Shown here in pieces: positions 48,492-61,800 of a stretch of 64,000 bases of DNA. The translations under genes were made by a program, and so were the position numbers. The DNA is from Diadema setosum (taxonomy: Eukaryota; Echinodermata; Echinoidea; Diadematoida; Diadematidae), in the NCBI GenBank assembly GCA_033980235.1, contig CM067080.1:1717501-1781500 (forward strand). Reading direction: 5' to 3'. Within the stretch, counting starts at the first letter, position 1, and every line of letters begins with the position of its first letter. The notes under the pieces were generated by a model. That model had not been told where the DNA came from and searched no databases. It was given only the letters and a program-made list of their open reading frames with translations.

Positions 48492-51400
48492 ATGGCTTTT
48501 AGTTTCCGCCAGGTTGTTTTCGGTGTCCTGCTAGCGCTGCTGGTTGAACGACTGGTCAGATTTACGTGAGTTGGGAACTTTAAGATTATACTCGTATTTT
48601 ATCTTGGCGTGATCTAGTTCATGAATACGGACGAAGAAAAAGAAGGCCTTTGCACGGATATCCCTTCCGGCTTCTAGCATTTGCTATACTGTGAGAACCA
48701 TGTTTGCTTTGCTCGCATCTGAATTGTTCTGTGCGGCTTTATGTTTACAATGCACAGTCACGCTGGTATATTTCTGCGTGTTTGAGTCTTCTTTCTGAAG
48801 GACCATAGATTGTAATGGACGAACGAGCATATCGCTTTAACGTATATCAGCATGGATTGTTAACCGAAATACATGTATCTATTTTACTACACATTATCAT
48901 ACTCCGCTCATTCATATCTAGATAGTATGTCCATGTATAGTTTATAAATGTAGTTTGTTTGATGAGGAATCAAACAACTATAAGAACGAAGTCTTGCTGG
49001 ACGCAGTCAATCCACAAAAGAGATAGTCTATGCGGTGTCTATCGTTTATTTTTCATCTTCGTACGAGGAGCATCGATAATGCTTGAAACCTTTTTTTTTT
49101 TTCATCATCTAATTTGTTCCTTCTCCATAATCATCCATGTCATACGGAAGACCAAATGAGAAGTAGCATTCACCTACAGTATGTCTGTATTTCGACTCTT
49201 TTACGAAGTCAATTAATGCATAGAATTCTGTGGGTTTTTTTTTTTTTTTCTATTTTGTTTCTTATTACGACGCCACCCGATGGGAAAGGATCGGATATTT
49301 CGTATGTACTCGCTTATACTGTCAGCTCAGCAAACGATGATCATAAGTTATGAGTCAGATGTTTTGGTATTATTCATGACCAAGTCTGAAGTCACGAAGA
49401 CCTCACCCCCCCCCCCCATACCTCCACCTCTTTAATAAAAAGCAAAAGCAAAAACAAAAGCAGTCACTAGCTTTTAATTCGTTGCTTAAAAGTGATTAAT
49501 TTCTCTATTTTATCGACTATCGACAGATTCGTCTATGGAATTTTCTCCAGCATCTACACCCACTACCCAGGGACTTGCAGGATGCTCCCAGGCATTGGTA
49601 ATCACGATCCTTGAACCCCATACTTGCAAGTTTCAATGACGAATCTCTCGAGTATTCTCTTTTCAAGTGTAGCTTCACAATTATGTTCACGTTAGCCTTA
49701 ACAAACTGGAGTAAAATCATGACCTTTGAGAGAAAAAACTTAGTGAACTTTGAAGATTTTACATGCGATATCAGAAGCAACCTCATAATTGTATATAGGT
49801 AACTTTGAAGTAATAATGATGTAACCACCTCACACGTCTCCCAAAAACAAAGCAAAAAAATCGGACCTAATTAAAGGTGGATCCCTCCTTTTACCGGGAC
49901 CACTTTGTTTTGGGACAATCTCAGCCATTTTAAATACGATTTTCATTTAAAAAAATACAATTTTTAATTTCTCTTAAAACTGTATGCCCTTAAATATTCT
50001 ATTTAAGCGGTATCTAATCTTCTCTTAAAAGTTTAAATCTGAATCCCCATCTCAAACGAAACTATACCATTCCTTTAAACTGTATTTTCACTCCTTTCCA
50101 TATCCAAATGAAATAAGGAAGATACGAGAGTTGTTGATTTCTGAATTTTCATGAAATTTTGTTCAAGCGACGGAAACGATCTCAATGCTGTCTTCTTTTT
50201 TTATCATCAACAGTTCATGGCTCTGAAGACATTGTTGTGACATCAACGGGTCTAGCATTCATATCTTCGGTAAATACCACACATATCACAACATTAACAA
50301 GGGTAGTTCCATAGTGACATCTGAAATCTCCATAAACTTAATACGCGGACCACCAGGTTCCCATATGGCACGGCAACGTCATATAATGATCCTTATACAT
50401 TGTGTACTAACCTCTCTAAAAGGAGAATAGACGTTACTGAATGCGAAAGGAGTGAAGTCATGCTTCCTTTGTATGATTTATACTTAGCTCAGAAGTCTCC
50501 TTTTGTTTTCATTACAAATTGTCAGGCATCAGCATATCAGCTGGAAATAAAACTATAATCTCCTCGCACTTTATGATAAAGCTGTTATTTTTTTTACGAA
50601 CTTGAAACATTTTTTTTTTTTACTCTTAGAAATAAAATCCTTTGCAAGAATTTGTCGAAGTTGCCATGAACTAAGGTTTATTCAACCTGACCATGCATTT
50701 GTGGTTTTAAGTTGGGGCTGATATTCATCTTTTTATGATGAAATTATGTCAACTATTGCAAAGGTGCTGTGAACAACAACCCTTTCTTATACCAAAGTCG
50801 ATGTGTTCGTCATTTTGATATGAATGCCAGGAAACCGTTTTACTCCCTCCTCTCTCTCTCTTTCTCACTCTCCCATACAGACAGACAGTCTGACACACAA
50901 GCATATACATATCAACATATCTCACTCTATATATTCTCCTCTCTTTCTCTTTGTCTTTCAAATGTATTTTTACTGTATCGTTTTATTTGTATTTGGTGAG
51001 TGGGAACAGTGCTCTCATCTTTGTGATGATAGTTATGTTCTTTATGTCTATCCCCGACGAATATTACGATCTTTTGGTTTTTACGTCTTATCCGGGCTCA
51101 TCATAGGGAGTATTACAGATCCAGGAACAATCACCATCCATCGTTGGGAGAATCTTCTTGTTTGACTTCAGTCATCCTGATGAAGATCCCGAAGAGGTGA
51201 CAGTAGAAGGAGGCGGTATCCATGACAATGGCTGGATTCCTATCGGAATGGATGTCTGGGAGAGTGGGCCTAAAGGTATCTGATGTATTTTTATTAAAGA
51301 ATACACACAAAAACAATCAGACAATACATGAGGTCTATCTCCAAAGAAAAACGAAACATAGACCTATTTCAGACATGTTCAATGATCATTCTTTGTCCTA

Positions 51401-54400
51401 CGAGCAGAAAGCTGCAGCAGAGGGGTCCAGAGGATATCGGTGTGTTGAATCTAATTATGGAATTGTAATTATTACTCCGGCTTGTTTTTGCTGTCACCAC
51501 ACATACAGCCTAAGATTGGGATGACAAAGACTATATCTGTACTGGTAAATCCTCGCAGAGAGTCGTGAGTACAAAAAGCAAATCTCAGATTCAGACATGT
51601 CTATTTAACTCAGCAGGATTTGCCATGTGTAATTTTCGGATCAAACTCTGTTCTATATAGGTATTGTGCTATGGTTTTCTCAAAGAGAATCTCTTTGGGT
51701 CGTCTGCAACAACGACGCTTATGATTATGCGCACGCTATAAAAGGTTATACTGCTTGTAAGAGGCAGAAGCCCCCCAAAAGTTTGCAAATCGTATATTGT
51801 AATAGTCGAGGTCAAAGTCCAGTGCAGTCTGCACTTCGCTGATATTTCTAGGGGTGAATCAAAGTCGATGTTTTGTCTAGGCGTCTGTATCTGTTTATGG
51901 ATATTATCCATGACCTGAGTGTGCTGGTCCCCTTTAGTATACTATACTGTCTAACCGCTGAAGAGGGTTGGAGTTCAAGTGGGTGTATAATGAATGTTTT
52001 CTCTAATATATCAGTTCTAGGGCCCTCTGGCAGAGCAGTGGAAACACCGAAGAGGCTGCCCTAGATAAATAAGACCTTATTGTAGTACATAATAATACAT
52101 TATGTGCTGTAATGACCTGTAGTCAGTAGTAGTCTTCTGAAACAGCGATCTCGTCATCAAATTTAAACATTTAAAATGGATTCAGATAAGAGTTTCTTCA
52201 CTTTATCTCCTTCTACAAATTAAATTTGTCCGATTTTCCTCAATCTTTCACCGATGTGTTCTACTAGTATTGCTGCATTCACTCAATCCACATGTATATT
52301 TGGGCTTATTCCCCTTTAAGTGTTAGATGATTAATGTACTTTTATGTCTTTTCGACTACAAATTTCATCTTATACTTATAAAGTATAGCGATAAGAACCA
52401 TAATGCACTTTGAAACATTTTGTCGCATTTTGTTATCACTAACATTGTGTTTTTTTTTTTTTGTTCTTTCAGACAAGCCCACATTCACGTTGTATGTCGT
52501 GAATCGGAAAGATGGTGATGTTGGCATTGAGGTATTTGACTTCATGAGGCGGGACAAAAAGCCAATCCTCAAGCATAAACGAAAAATAACGCACCAGAAT
52601 ATTTGGAGGTGAGTGCATTTATCACGAGGGCATAATATTAGTCCAATACTTGCTCATGCAGTAGTGGGATCTGCATGTAGCTTCATTTGTTTTTAAGTCC
52701 TGTCGTCTGTAAGCGGACCATAATGGGGGGGGGGGGGGGTTCGGTGACAAAATTTAACGCACTTAACAAAAGAAAAGTTACAATGCATGTGGCGTCATAG
52801 TCACGTGATTGTCGGGACCATAGCTGTAAAGGTGTCCATGCATAACTCATTCGGTTTTTGCGTTATGGCTTTCAAAATGATATAGTAATAGTGTTTTCGT
52901 GTGTTTTTTTTCTCTCCTTTTTGTTTAACTCTAGCTATTGCCTCTGTTTTTAAACTAATTTGTATCAATTATAAATATTTAAGGCCTCTCTTTCTCTGTA
53001 AAGGAACTTGTAGAGTATTGAATCATAGATTCAATCAAATTATGAAACGATATATTGGATGGAGAGTCTAGCCATGTCTGTTGGTGGCGGCGGCATCTCA
53101 AATTCATACAAAAACTGACAATTTTGAGCATCTTCACCCGGCAAGGAAATGGTTTAAGGGCATTGCATATGAAGTGCTTGCTGTGAACATCAAATTTTGT
53201 TATCTCCTATACATGGGAATCCACCTTGATTATTGTTTCAAACCATTACAACATGCCTATATAATAATGTTAAGTGCACAGGGTTTGTTCCACGTATAAC
53301 AATGAACATTCCGTCACCATGTTCACATTTATCTGCTCTTCACCATGTTAAGGTCCTGTTTACCACTGCGAGCAGTGATTTAAAAATGTTAAATATATCA
53401 CATCTGATACGTTATGTGTAGGTCAATCGAATCACGAAACATCCTACCATGTAAAGATTTCGCAATAAAGCCTAAAATATAAGGAAATATCACTATTTTT
53501 CTCAGTAAATCATAACTGTAGACGGTTTAGTCTAGAAGCATTTTTATTATACATTTTGTTCACATTTTGTGTATTAAACAATTCAACAGTAATCATCTTA
53601 TTCAATTTTTTACATTTGTTATTTCTGTCCCTTACTCATATGTTAGAACTATTCTGAAGCACTAAAGCTGGGTTTTTGTTTCATGTGCAAATGGTAAATA
53701 ATGCCTTTAACATATTCAGATTGACACATTTAAGAATAGAGATATATTATACTTATGATTTGAAAAGATCTGAAGCCGAATCACCATCATGGTATTTTTC
53801 GAGTACCTTTTCGAGTACCTTTGCCGACAATGATTGCCTAATGCGTGAGATGAATATAATCATAATATTACTTCACACATGACATTGTGTCCGCAGGCCA
53901 AACGACCTTGTTCTTGTCGGCGAGGACCGATTCTACGTCACAAACGACGGATACTTTCCTAAACCTGTGGACAATCTGGAGCTGATCCTAGGCCTGAAAG
54001 TTGGTAGCGTTGCATATTATGACGCCGGGGAGGCTCGAATCATGAAAACTGGAATTGGACTAGCCAACGGCATTAACGTGTCACATGATAAGAAGTAAGT
54101 TGCGTGCAAAGAGCTTATAATACTATAATGACTACGAGCAGGTGGTGAGGAGAAAAATCTCTCTCTTTGGTTGTGTGCGTATTATTGCGACCCCTCTCTG
54201 TATCATGACGCCTCCATTGATTAATGTATGCAGGAAACAGGCGTGGATATAATGAAACAAATTTGTTATCCCTTTTTGGAGCAATTAACAGAATTAATTA
54301 CGCGAATATACTATTTCTCTTATTTTGGTTGTATTTCTGGCTATACCCTAACGTGCCAAAAGCACATCCTCTAAAAATAAATGAACTTTTTCTCTGTTCT

Positions 54401-56207
54401 TTTTATTTCCTGTCCTTACATTTACGTTTACACATCACTTTCACAGGTTGCTCTATGTTTCTGCCGCTACAGAGAGGAAAATCTACGTTTACAAATTTAA
54501 TGCAGATGGGAGCTTCACCGAAGTCCAGGTTTGCTTTCTTCAATGAAGTATGGTGTCCAAAATATAGATACATGTATATTGAATGTGATGAAAGGAAAAA
54601 TCCTCTTTATAATCATTTGCAAAATGACAGCACGAGGATACCATATTTTTGGTATTTCTGGCTATGTCTTAAAAAAAAGTTTTTAAAAAAGCACAAACAA
54701 ACAGAGAAGACATATATGATCGATAATAATATACATCTAAAACTATGGGATCCTATTTATCAAAATGGAATTTAAAACAAAATAGTTCATGACGTTGTGT
54801 TGGTGCATGCGTGTTTTCATACATGCAACATATTTACACCACATTTTGCGTTTGTCATCCATTGTGGGGCATTTATTCTCTTTGTGCTGTTTTGTTTGTT
54901 GGTTTGTATATATTGTTCATATCGCGCCATGTGTCAGTGTTGCGACAAGCTGCTACCCAATTCGAACTGTTTCAGACAATTTTAGAATATGACCATGGTG
55001 ACAAGCTACATGTACATAAAAAGAAGGGTCATTGAATAGGTGGTTCAACCGTCAATCACGTCAATTGTCATGCAATGATTTTTACTGATCCACACTCAGC
55101 CGTGCGTCCGGTAAAATCCAAATGCATGGCCATGTGTCCGGTAAAATCCAAACGCATGGCTCAAGTCTTGTCTAGTGTTGTTAGGTGTACCCGACGCATG
55201 ATGGGGAAAATGGTTGTATTTCATAAATTTACAGGTCCATTTTATAACACAAATTATGCACAGGCCTACTTCGTGGATCAGTGAGAAATGGATGCTCTCG
55301 TTTAACTTTGGAACAGTCTAAAGCGACCTCGCTGCACTCGTGGGTTTGAGTTCCAAAGTTAAACTCGCGCATCCAATTCTTACCGATCCACTCTGTCCTG
55401 TGCATCATTTGTATACTGCCTTGTTAATTGATTTTACTTTCTACTCACTGTAAAAAGTTCCTAGCACGGAAAGGGCTAATCAACACCTCATTGTCAATTC
55501 TTGAATTCAATTTCTCGTGACGGACGAACAGGTGATCGCCCTTGCTACGATGCCAGACAATATCGACGTGGACAAGGATGACGGCTCGTTATGGGTCGGG
55601 TGTCATCCTTCTATCTATGCTGTCTTCATCAAAGCTGGATTTGGACAGGTATCGCTCTCCAAATTTCTTTGAAACTGGGAACAAAAGCATGTAAAGATAT
55701 TTTTCGGGAATTCATGTTTGAAAGTATTTCCCAGATGAATGAATGTCACAAAGACACCGAGAAATTCACCTAGCTGATTTTTCTGCTCCCATATAGGATA
55801 GTGTATAGGATATAATACATAATGACCAATTTATCATAGTTGACCTTGTAGCTTCTCGCATGACATTGTTCCCGCATTTTTTTAAAAAACTTGTTCTATT
55901 TCTTAGACCTAGTGATAATAAGAAGTGTTATTTCGTGAAGCTTGCACATCTTACTTGGCATCAATACTACTTTGGAATCATTATGGTTGTAATATTGGGA
56001 TTATTTATTTATTCTTTTTTTGTTTCATCTGGATCACAGGTTCTCAAGATCAACTTGGACAGCGCCCTCAACTATACCATAAGAGAGGTATTTGCAGACG
56101 ACACAGGAATGATTCAAGGAAGCAGCATCGCCTGTCGCCATGGAGATGCTATCATAATAGGAACCGTCATAGCAAAAGCTGCATACTGCGAGTTACTTAC
56201 CTATTAG
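48492..56207 (+). CDS. Paraoxonase-like protein B, nine exons, 356 residues
   Basis: Exons: 48492-48565, 49527-49597, 50214-50269, 51107-51275, 52473-52608, 53897-54094, 54447-54528, 55532-55648 and 56040-56207. Every exon has the same length as in gene A, and all introns have GT/AG ends. It starts [21 protein letters not shown], an N-terminal membrane-anchor-like helix. Calcium-site motifs GSEDIVV, RPNDL, ANGINVS and PDNIDVD are intact, as are the cysteines in PGTCRML and AYCELL. The histidine-pair positions read PIGM (Ile) and VVNR (Arg), so the usual PON catalytic dyad is absent here too. Product probably a secreted or membrane-tethered propeller; substrate unknown. Introns are much shorter than in A because A has gained repeats. 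AATAAA follows 165 bases after the stop. Confidence 0.92.
52019..52084 (+). mobile_element. SINE 3'-end fragment
   Basis: AGGGCCCTCTGGCAGAGCAG and CGAAGAGGCTGCCCTAGATA match the reverse complement of the SINE at 63338-63601, with a TAAATAAGA tail. Only the 3' part is present, in the opposite orientation to that SINE. Lies in intron 4 of gene B. Confidence 0.7.
52120..52320 (+). mobile_element. Dispersed MITE-like repeat, family 'TTGTCCgATTTTCCTCAAAC' (copy 3)
   Basis: Shares TTGTCCGATTTTCCTCAATC, 'tcaccgatgtgttctact' and 'actcaatccacatg' with the other copies. Directly follows the SINE fragment. Confidence 0.6.
53348..53710 (+). mobile_element. MITE-like element, family 'AAAGGTACTGTTTACC' (copy 4)
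   Basis: TTAAGGTCCTGTTTACC to GGTAAATAATGCCTTTAA, with the family interior (GCAATAAAGCCTAAAATATA). Intron 5 of gene B, the same intron that holds copy 2 in gene A. Confidence 0.8.
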
Positions 56208-56372
56208 ATAGGTTTTCATTTTCTTATCGTGAAATTATTGTAGTTTCTTTTTCTATTCTTTAAAAAAAAAAGAATAGGAACATCTGCATTGGCCCCAGAT
56301 ATAATCTTAGATAATACAATGACCTCACTAAATCAGCAAAGGGAAGATCACAAGGCCAGTCATGATAAATTC

Positions 56373-56378
56373 AATAAA
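56373..56378 (+). promoter_or_regulatory. Likely polyadenylation signal of gene B
   Basis: AATAAA about 165 bases after the stop codon at 56205-56207. Confidence 0.5.
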
Positions 56379-58629
56379 CTTTATCTTGAATATCAGGTTT
56401 GTAATAGGTTTTCATCTATCTTCACATGCCTTAGGTTCATCGTCACAATCACGATAACCAACTAAACTGTACCCCCAGTGAAGACGTAAAGTAACGTGGT
56501 AAGTTAATGGAACGTGACAAATGGACGCGGAAGAGTTCCATTCTTTCAACAAAAATGCAAATAATAATATGTAGATATTCAATACAACGTATCAATATAT
56601 TTACACCTGTATTATACAAAATATTTGAAATCCTGCTGTATGTTTGTTTTTGTTTGTTTTGCATTGTTTTAGTTCAGTTTTTCTGTTCCGTTTTGTATGG
56701 TCAATTAATGTTTTGTTCTTTAGTCATTGAATTTGATAGTTGTTTTTTTTCTTTTACATTTTGACATAATTAGAATAGTTATGTTGATATAAAACGTTGA
56801 TTTTTGTATTGTAAATGACATCTTCATTTCCAAGCCCCAGGCTTTTGCGTGATTTCTTTCTTTGACTCACACGTCTCTGTAAATATTTTGAATGTGATTT
56901 GATGAAATAAATAAATTGAATTGAATTGAATTGAACTGAATTGAATTGAATAGTTTGCGTAAATAAAATCACTATTAATGTAAATTCATACACTGTATGT
57001 ATAAATGATATCCACCGATAATTCGATTCAATTCAATTCAATTCAAACAATTAAATTCAATTCAATTTTATTTCATACTTCTCGTATACATCAATATTAC
57101 ATCAAAAGTAATAGCACAAGTTCTTGTACCTTGTTACTAATGTACAAAATAAACTAAAACAATATACAATGTGTATACATGGTATACACAGTAGTTATAA
57201 TGATGATTAGTCGAAATCTCGCTTTGGGTTGTACCAAGAGAAATATGACGGGACCTACATGAAAACAAGCTTGTTTGGCTGTAAGCCCCGAGTAATCGGT
57301 GTTTGTCAACGAAAGAGAAACGGAGAACGGACAAAAATTAACACCAGGTAATTGAGATATACCAAATAAGAGAAACGGGAAATGCTTATATGATTTTTTA
57401 AAAGAGAAAGAAAAAAAAAAACTAGTCTGAAATTTCAACAGTAATTGTGACCGAACAATCATTTATTTTCAGAGTAGAACATGATTATGACTATATATAA
57501 ACAACCTCATCCCCCGATTCCCCCCCCCCCCCCAAGCATTGTATCCACACACAAGCACTCGGGAAGTATTCCTCCTGATGTATCAAACTGTGGCATGGGC
57601 AAGGGATGGGGAGGGAGGTGGGGTGAGGAGTTTCTGGCTGCCTGGTCAGGTCAGAATCAGCTGGAGGGTTCTCCCCCCCCCCCACCCCCACCCACCCGGC
57701 CCTTTACCCCTCTACCAAAATAGGCTATATTATAGCCTATTTTGGTGTACTCTAAACTGTTGCTACATTAGAACTATTACACCATGCAGCAAAAAAAAAA
57801 AAAAAAGCGACACGTACAGCTATTGAGTCAATGGCGCCTGCCGTCGAGCTCTGGGTAGAAAGTGAGAGTAACAGTAATGATAATGATTTTTATAAACTTG
57901 ACTGACCAAGTCAGATTTGTTAGAGTAAATTGATGTTTCTCAGAAGTCGAGCTGGAAGAGATAAAGAGATATATATAGAGCAGAGAAAAATTAAACATGA
58001 CAATAAGACAACATTAGACGTGCAAATGAAGGCGATCTTTTGCAGACTTAAATACGAATGTTAGATTTTGCCATTCGCGTCCTTCGCAAAATAAAATCGT
58101 TCGCGTGCTCCGTGAAATTAGCCCTTACGGAATCTGTTTTCAAAGGAGAAATAATCCGTGCGAGGATAGAAACCAGCTAGGTTGACTGAGCGAATAGCCC
58201 GTTTTGGTATTTTGCAAATTTTCTCAAAGCAAGTTAAACGTAATTCAGATACGGTAAAACTAAGCGTGGAATACACATTTTTCAAAATAGTATTATATAC
58301 AGTACTTGGGAAAAATGTTTGAGTTTGTTTAAAATTTAAGTATTTCTTGAAAACATTTTACATAAGTATAATCTATGTGACGTTGCCACTATATATCATG
58401 GTCAATGTTAAGGCCTAAAAAAATACACGATTTAACTTGAATTGAATAGTAATTATCTACAACATGTACAATTTGTATTTTCATATCGCCTGCCAAATTG
58501 GTGAGAGAATTACTAAAATAACACATAAAGGGTTTTGTTTACATTGAGGGACAAGTTGTTTGCATCGTAATCCACAGATATAAGTTGATAAGAACAAAAA
58601 GACGAATATCAAGATATGTATCAATAATC
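56379..58629. other. Intergenic between paraoxonase-like genes B and C
   Basis: No gene recognised. It contains (AATTG/AATTC)n tracts near 56915-57070, C-runs near 57520 and 57670, a 33-bp palindrome at 57714, and the duplicated stretch at 57890-58629 that corresponds to 47560-48240. An inserted block at about 57480-57830 interrupts the similarity between the two flanks. Confidence 0.6.
57714..57746. repeat. 33-bp near-perfect palindrome
   Basis: ACCAAAATAGGCTATA, one central T, then the exact reverse complement TATAGCCTATTTTGGT. It lies at the edge of a poly-C-rich insertion. Confidence 0.95.
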
Positions 58630-58885
58630 AATATCAAGAACATCAAGAGAAACTTCAGCAGCTGTGAGTAGTATTCTTCTCATTGACGATAATGGCGCTG
58701 CGTGGGACACCCAAAGTTCAGTCACACCCCCATCACCCCCCACCACCCCCCCCCCCCGTCCGTTTGCAGAGAAGCTCCTTGGTTCCACGGTGTTAAGAGC
58801 AAACTGTAGGCCTACAGGTGTGTATAATGGGGTTGTGAGTAAATTGCCTTCCAAACATTTTGGCTGCTCACCTGACACTGACGAG
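58630..58885 (+). promoter_or_regulatory. Conserved promoter/5'UTR block of gene C
   Basis: Shares AGCTGTGAGTAGTATTCTTC, GATAATGGCGCTGCGTGGGA and CATTTTGGCTGCTCACCTGA with the other copies, interrupted by a C-run near 58747. Confidence 0.6.
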
Positions 58886-61800
58886 ATGGCTTTTAGTTTC
58901 CGCCAGGTCATTTTCGGTGTCCTGCTAGCGCTTCTAGTTGAACGAGGAGTCAGATTTACGTGAGTTAGGAACTAAGATTATACTCGTATTTTATCTTTTT
59001 ATCGATCTAATTCATGAATATGAGGACGAAGCGAAGGAAGACCTTTGCACGGATATGCCTTCCAGCTTAGAGCGTTTGCGAATTATTGTTAGAACCATGT
59101 TTGCTTTGCTCGCATCTGAATTGTTCTGTGCGGCTTTATGTTCAAAATGGACAGTCACGCCATAGTATATTTCTATGTGTTTGAGTGTCCTTTCTGCTGT
59201 AAAGGACTGCAGATTGTAATGGAAGAACGAGCTTATCGCCGTAACGTATAATCAGCATGCCTTGGATTGTTCACCGAAATATCTTTGTTACTACACACTA
59301 TCATACTTCGCTCATTTATATCGAGGAAGTATGTCCATGTAGTTTATAAACGTATATAGTTTGCTTGTATATGAGGAATCAAAACAGCTATAAGAATGAA
59401 ATCTTGCAGGTCGCAGTCAATCCATAAAAGTGATTGTCTATACGGTGTCTATCGTTTACTTTCATCTTCGTACGAGGAGCATCGATAACGCTTGAAATAT
59501 ATATATATTTTTTTCATCATCTAATTTGTTCCTTCTCCATCTCATCCAACTTAATACGGAAGACCAAATGAGAAGTAGCATTCACCTATGTCTGTATTTC
59601 GACTCTTTTACGAAATCAATTAATGCATAGAATTCTGATTTTTCGATTTTGTTTCTTATTACGACACCACCCAATGGGAAAGGCTTGGATATTTCGTATA
59701 TGAACTCGCTTATACTGTTGGCTCAGCAAACAATGATCATAACTATTTTGGGGAAAGTAAGGCTCACGGACAGATGGTAATTATCTCTTGTAAAATCTGA
59801 CTGTCAAAAGTCCATTTCATTGTAGGTCCGTGTTTAGAGTCAGACGTTTGGATACTGACCAAGTGCGGCTTCACAAAAAACTCACTCCCCCCATACTTAC
59901 CACCACCTCTTTGATAAAAAGCAAAAATAAAAAGAAAGACAAAAAATCTGTACCTTGATTGCCTAAAAGTAATTAATGTTCTCTTTTTATCGATTATCGA
60001 CAGATTCATCTATGGATTCCTCTCCAGCATCTACACCCACTACCCAGGGACTTGCAGGGGCCTCCCAGGCATTGGTATTCATGATCCTTGAGCCCCTTTC
60101 TTGCAAGTGCTAATGACGACATTATACTGGCGTGAAAGAACGCAGTGTCCCACAGTGTGTTCACAGTGTGTTCACATAGTCGTCTATGTGAAAACGCTCG
60201 AATTTAACAGTGTGAAGATGATTTCACACTGGTGTGGTTTTCAAAGAGTGTTCACTTAGTAATGCTTTGCTTTACACTGTGAATTGATAACTCACATTGT
60301 GTTCACACTGTTAAATCGCTCGGATTTAACAGTGTGAAGAGATTTCACATAGATTTCACAGTGTGAAGAGATTTCACATAGATTTCACAGTGTGAAGAGA
60401 TTTCACATAGATTTCACAGTGTGAAGAGATTTCACATAGATTTCACACTGTGTTAACACTGTGTTCACATTGTGTTCGCACTGTGCTCACACTGTGCTTC
60501 TCACACTTTAGGACACTGTGTTTTCTCCAGCAGGGCATCCTCTAAGTGAATCTCTCATTTCACAATAAATCACGACAAACTCAGATTAAAAAAATACTTA
60601 GTGAACTTTGAAATTTTACATGCGATATAAGGACCAGGAACTTTGAAGAGGTAATGATGTGACCAACTCATACGTCTCCCATCAACCTGATAAAAGATTA
60701 TTTAAACCGATGATATAGTTTTAGTCTAGATGGGGATTCAGGTTCTAACTTTTTTGCGAGATAATTATAAACCATTTATATGAAAAATTAAAGAGCATAC
60801 AATTCTAAGAGGTATTAAAAGTTTAAATGATGAAAAGATTGGGAAAAAAAGAGCGGTCCTAATTAAAGTTGGGTCCCACCTTTTATTAGGACCACTTTGT
60901 TTTGGGATATTTCAGCCATTTTAAAACCAATTTTAATCAGTTAATAAATTCTTAATTCCTCTTAAAACTGATGTATGCCCTTAAACATCTAATATGCATC
61001 TCGTAATAGTTAAAACCTGAATCCACATCTCAAGCGAAACTATACCATTCCTTTAAACTGTATTTTCACTTCTTTTCCATTTTGACATAAAATCAGGAAG
61101 ATAAGAGAGATGGTAATCTCTACATTTTCATGGAATCTTGTTAGAGCGACCGATGCGATCTTAATCATGTCTTCTTCTTCTTTTTTTTTTTTTTTATCTT
61201 CAACAGTTGATGGCTCCGAAGACATTGTTGTGACGTCAACGGGTCTAGCATTCATATCTTCGGTAAATACCACACATATCACAGTATTAATACTCTGAAT
61301 AATAACATCATATAATAATCCTCTAATATTATTTGTGCACCAAACTCTGCAAAGGAAACAAGATGTTGAATGAATGCTATAGGAGTAAAGTTATGCTTCT
61401 TTGTATAATTCATTTATTTAGCTCCGAATTCTACTTTTGTTTTCATTACAAGCTGTCAGGCATCATCATATCCGCTAAAAATATAGTTATAATCTCTTTA
61501 CGCTTTATGGCAAAGCTATTGATTTTTTAAAACAAACTTTAAAAAGTGTTTTGCTCACTTGTAAATAAAAATTAAATCTTTTGCAAGAATCTCATGAACT
61601 AAAGTTTATTCAACCCCACCATGCTTTTGTGGTTCTAAGTTGCGGCTAATATTTACCTTCTTATACGACGACAACCCTTTCTTTTACCCAAGTCGATGTG
61701 TTAGTCATTTATTATTTTAAATACGAATGTCAGGCATGTCAGGTACCAATTTACCTCCACTCTTCCTCATTCTTTCATACAGACAAACAGACTGACACAC

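Noticed and set aside
54224..54775. 183-codon frame overlapping exon 7 of paraoxonase-like gene B
   Set aside because: It crosses an intron and reads exon 7 in the wrong frame; the spliced paraoxonase model explains the region.
60142..60515. Cluster of CACAGTG words that equal the RSS heptamer bound by vertebrate RAG
   Set aside because: They are by-products of a 29-bp tandem repeat; no A-rich nonamer at 12 or 23 bases is visible, and the block sits in a paraoxonase intron far from the RAG genes.
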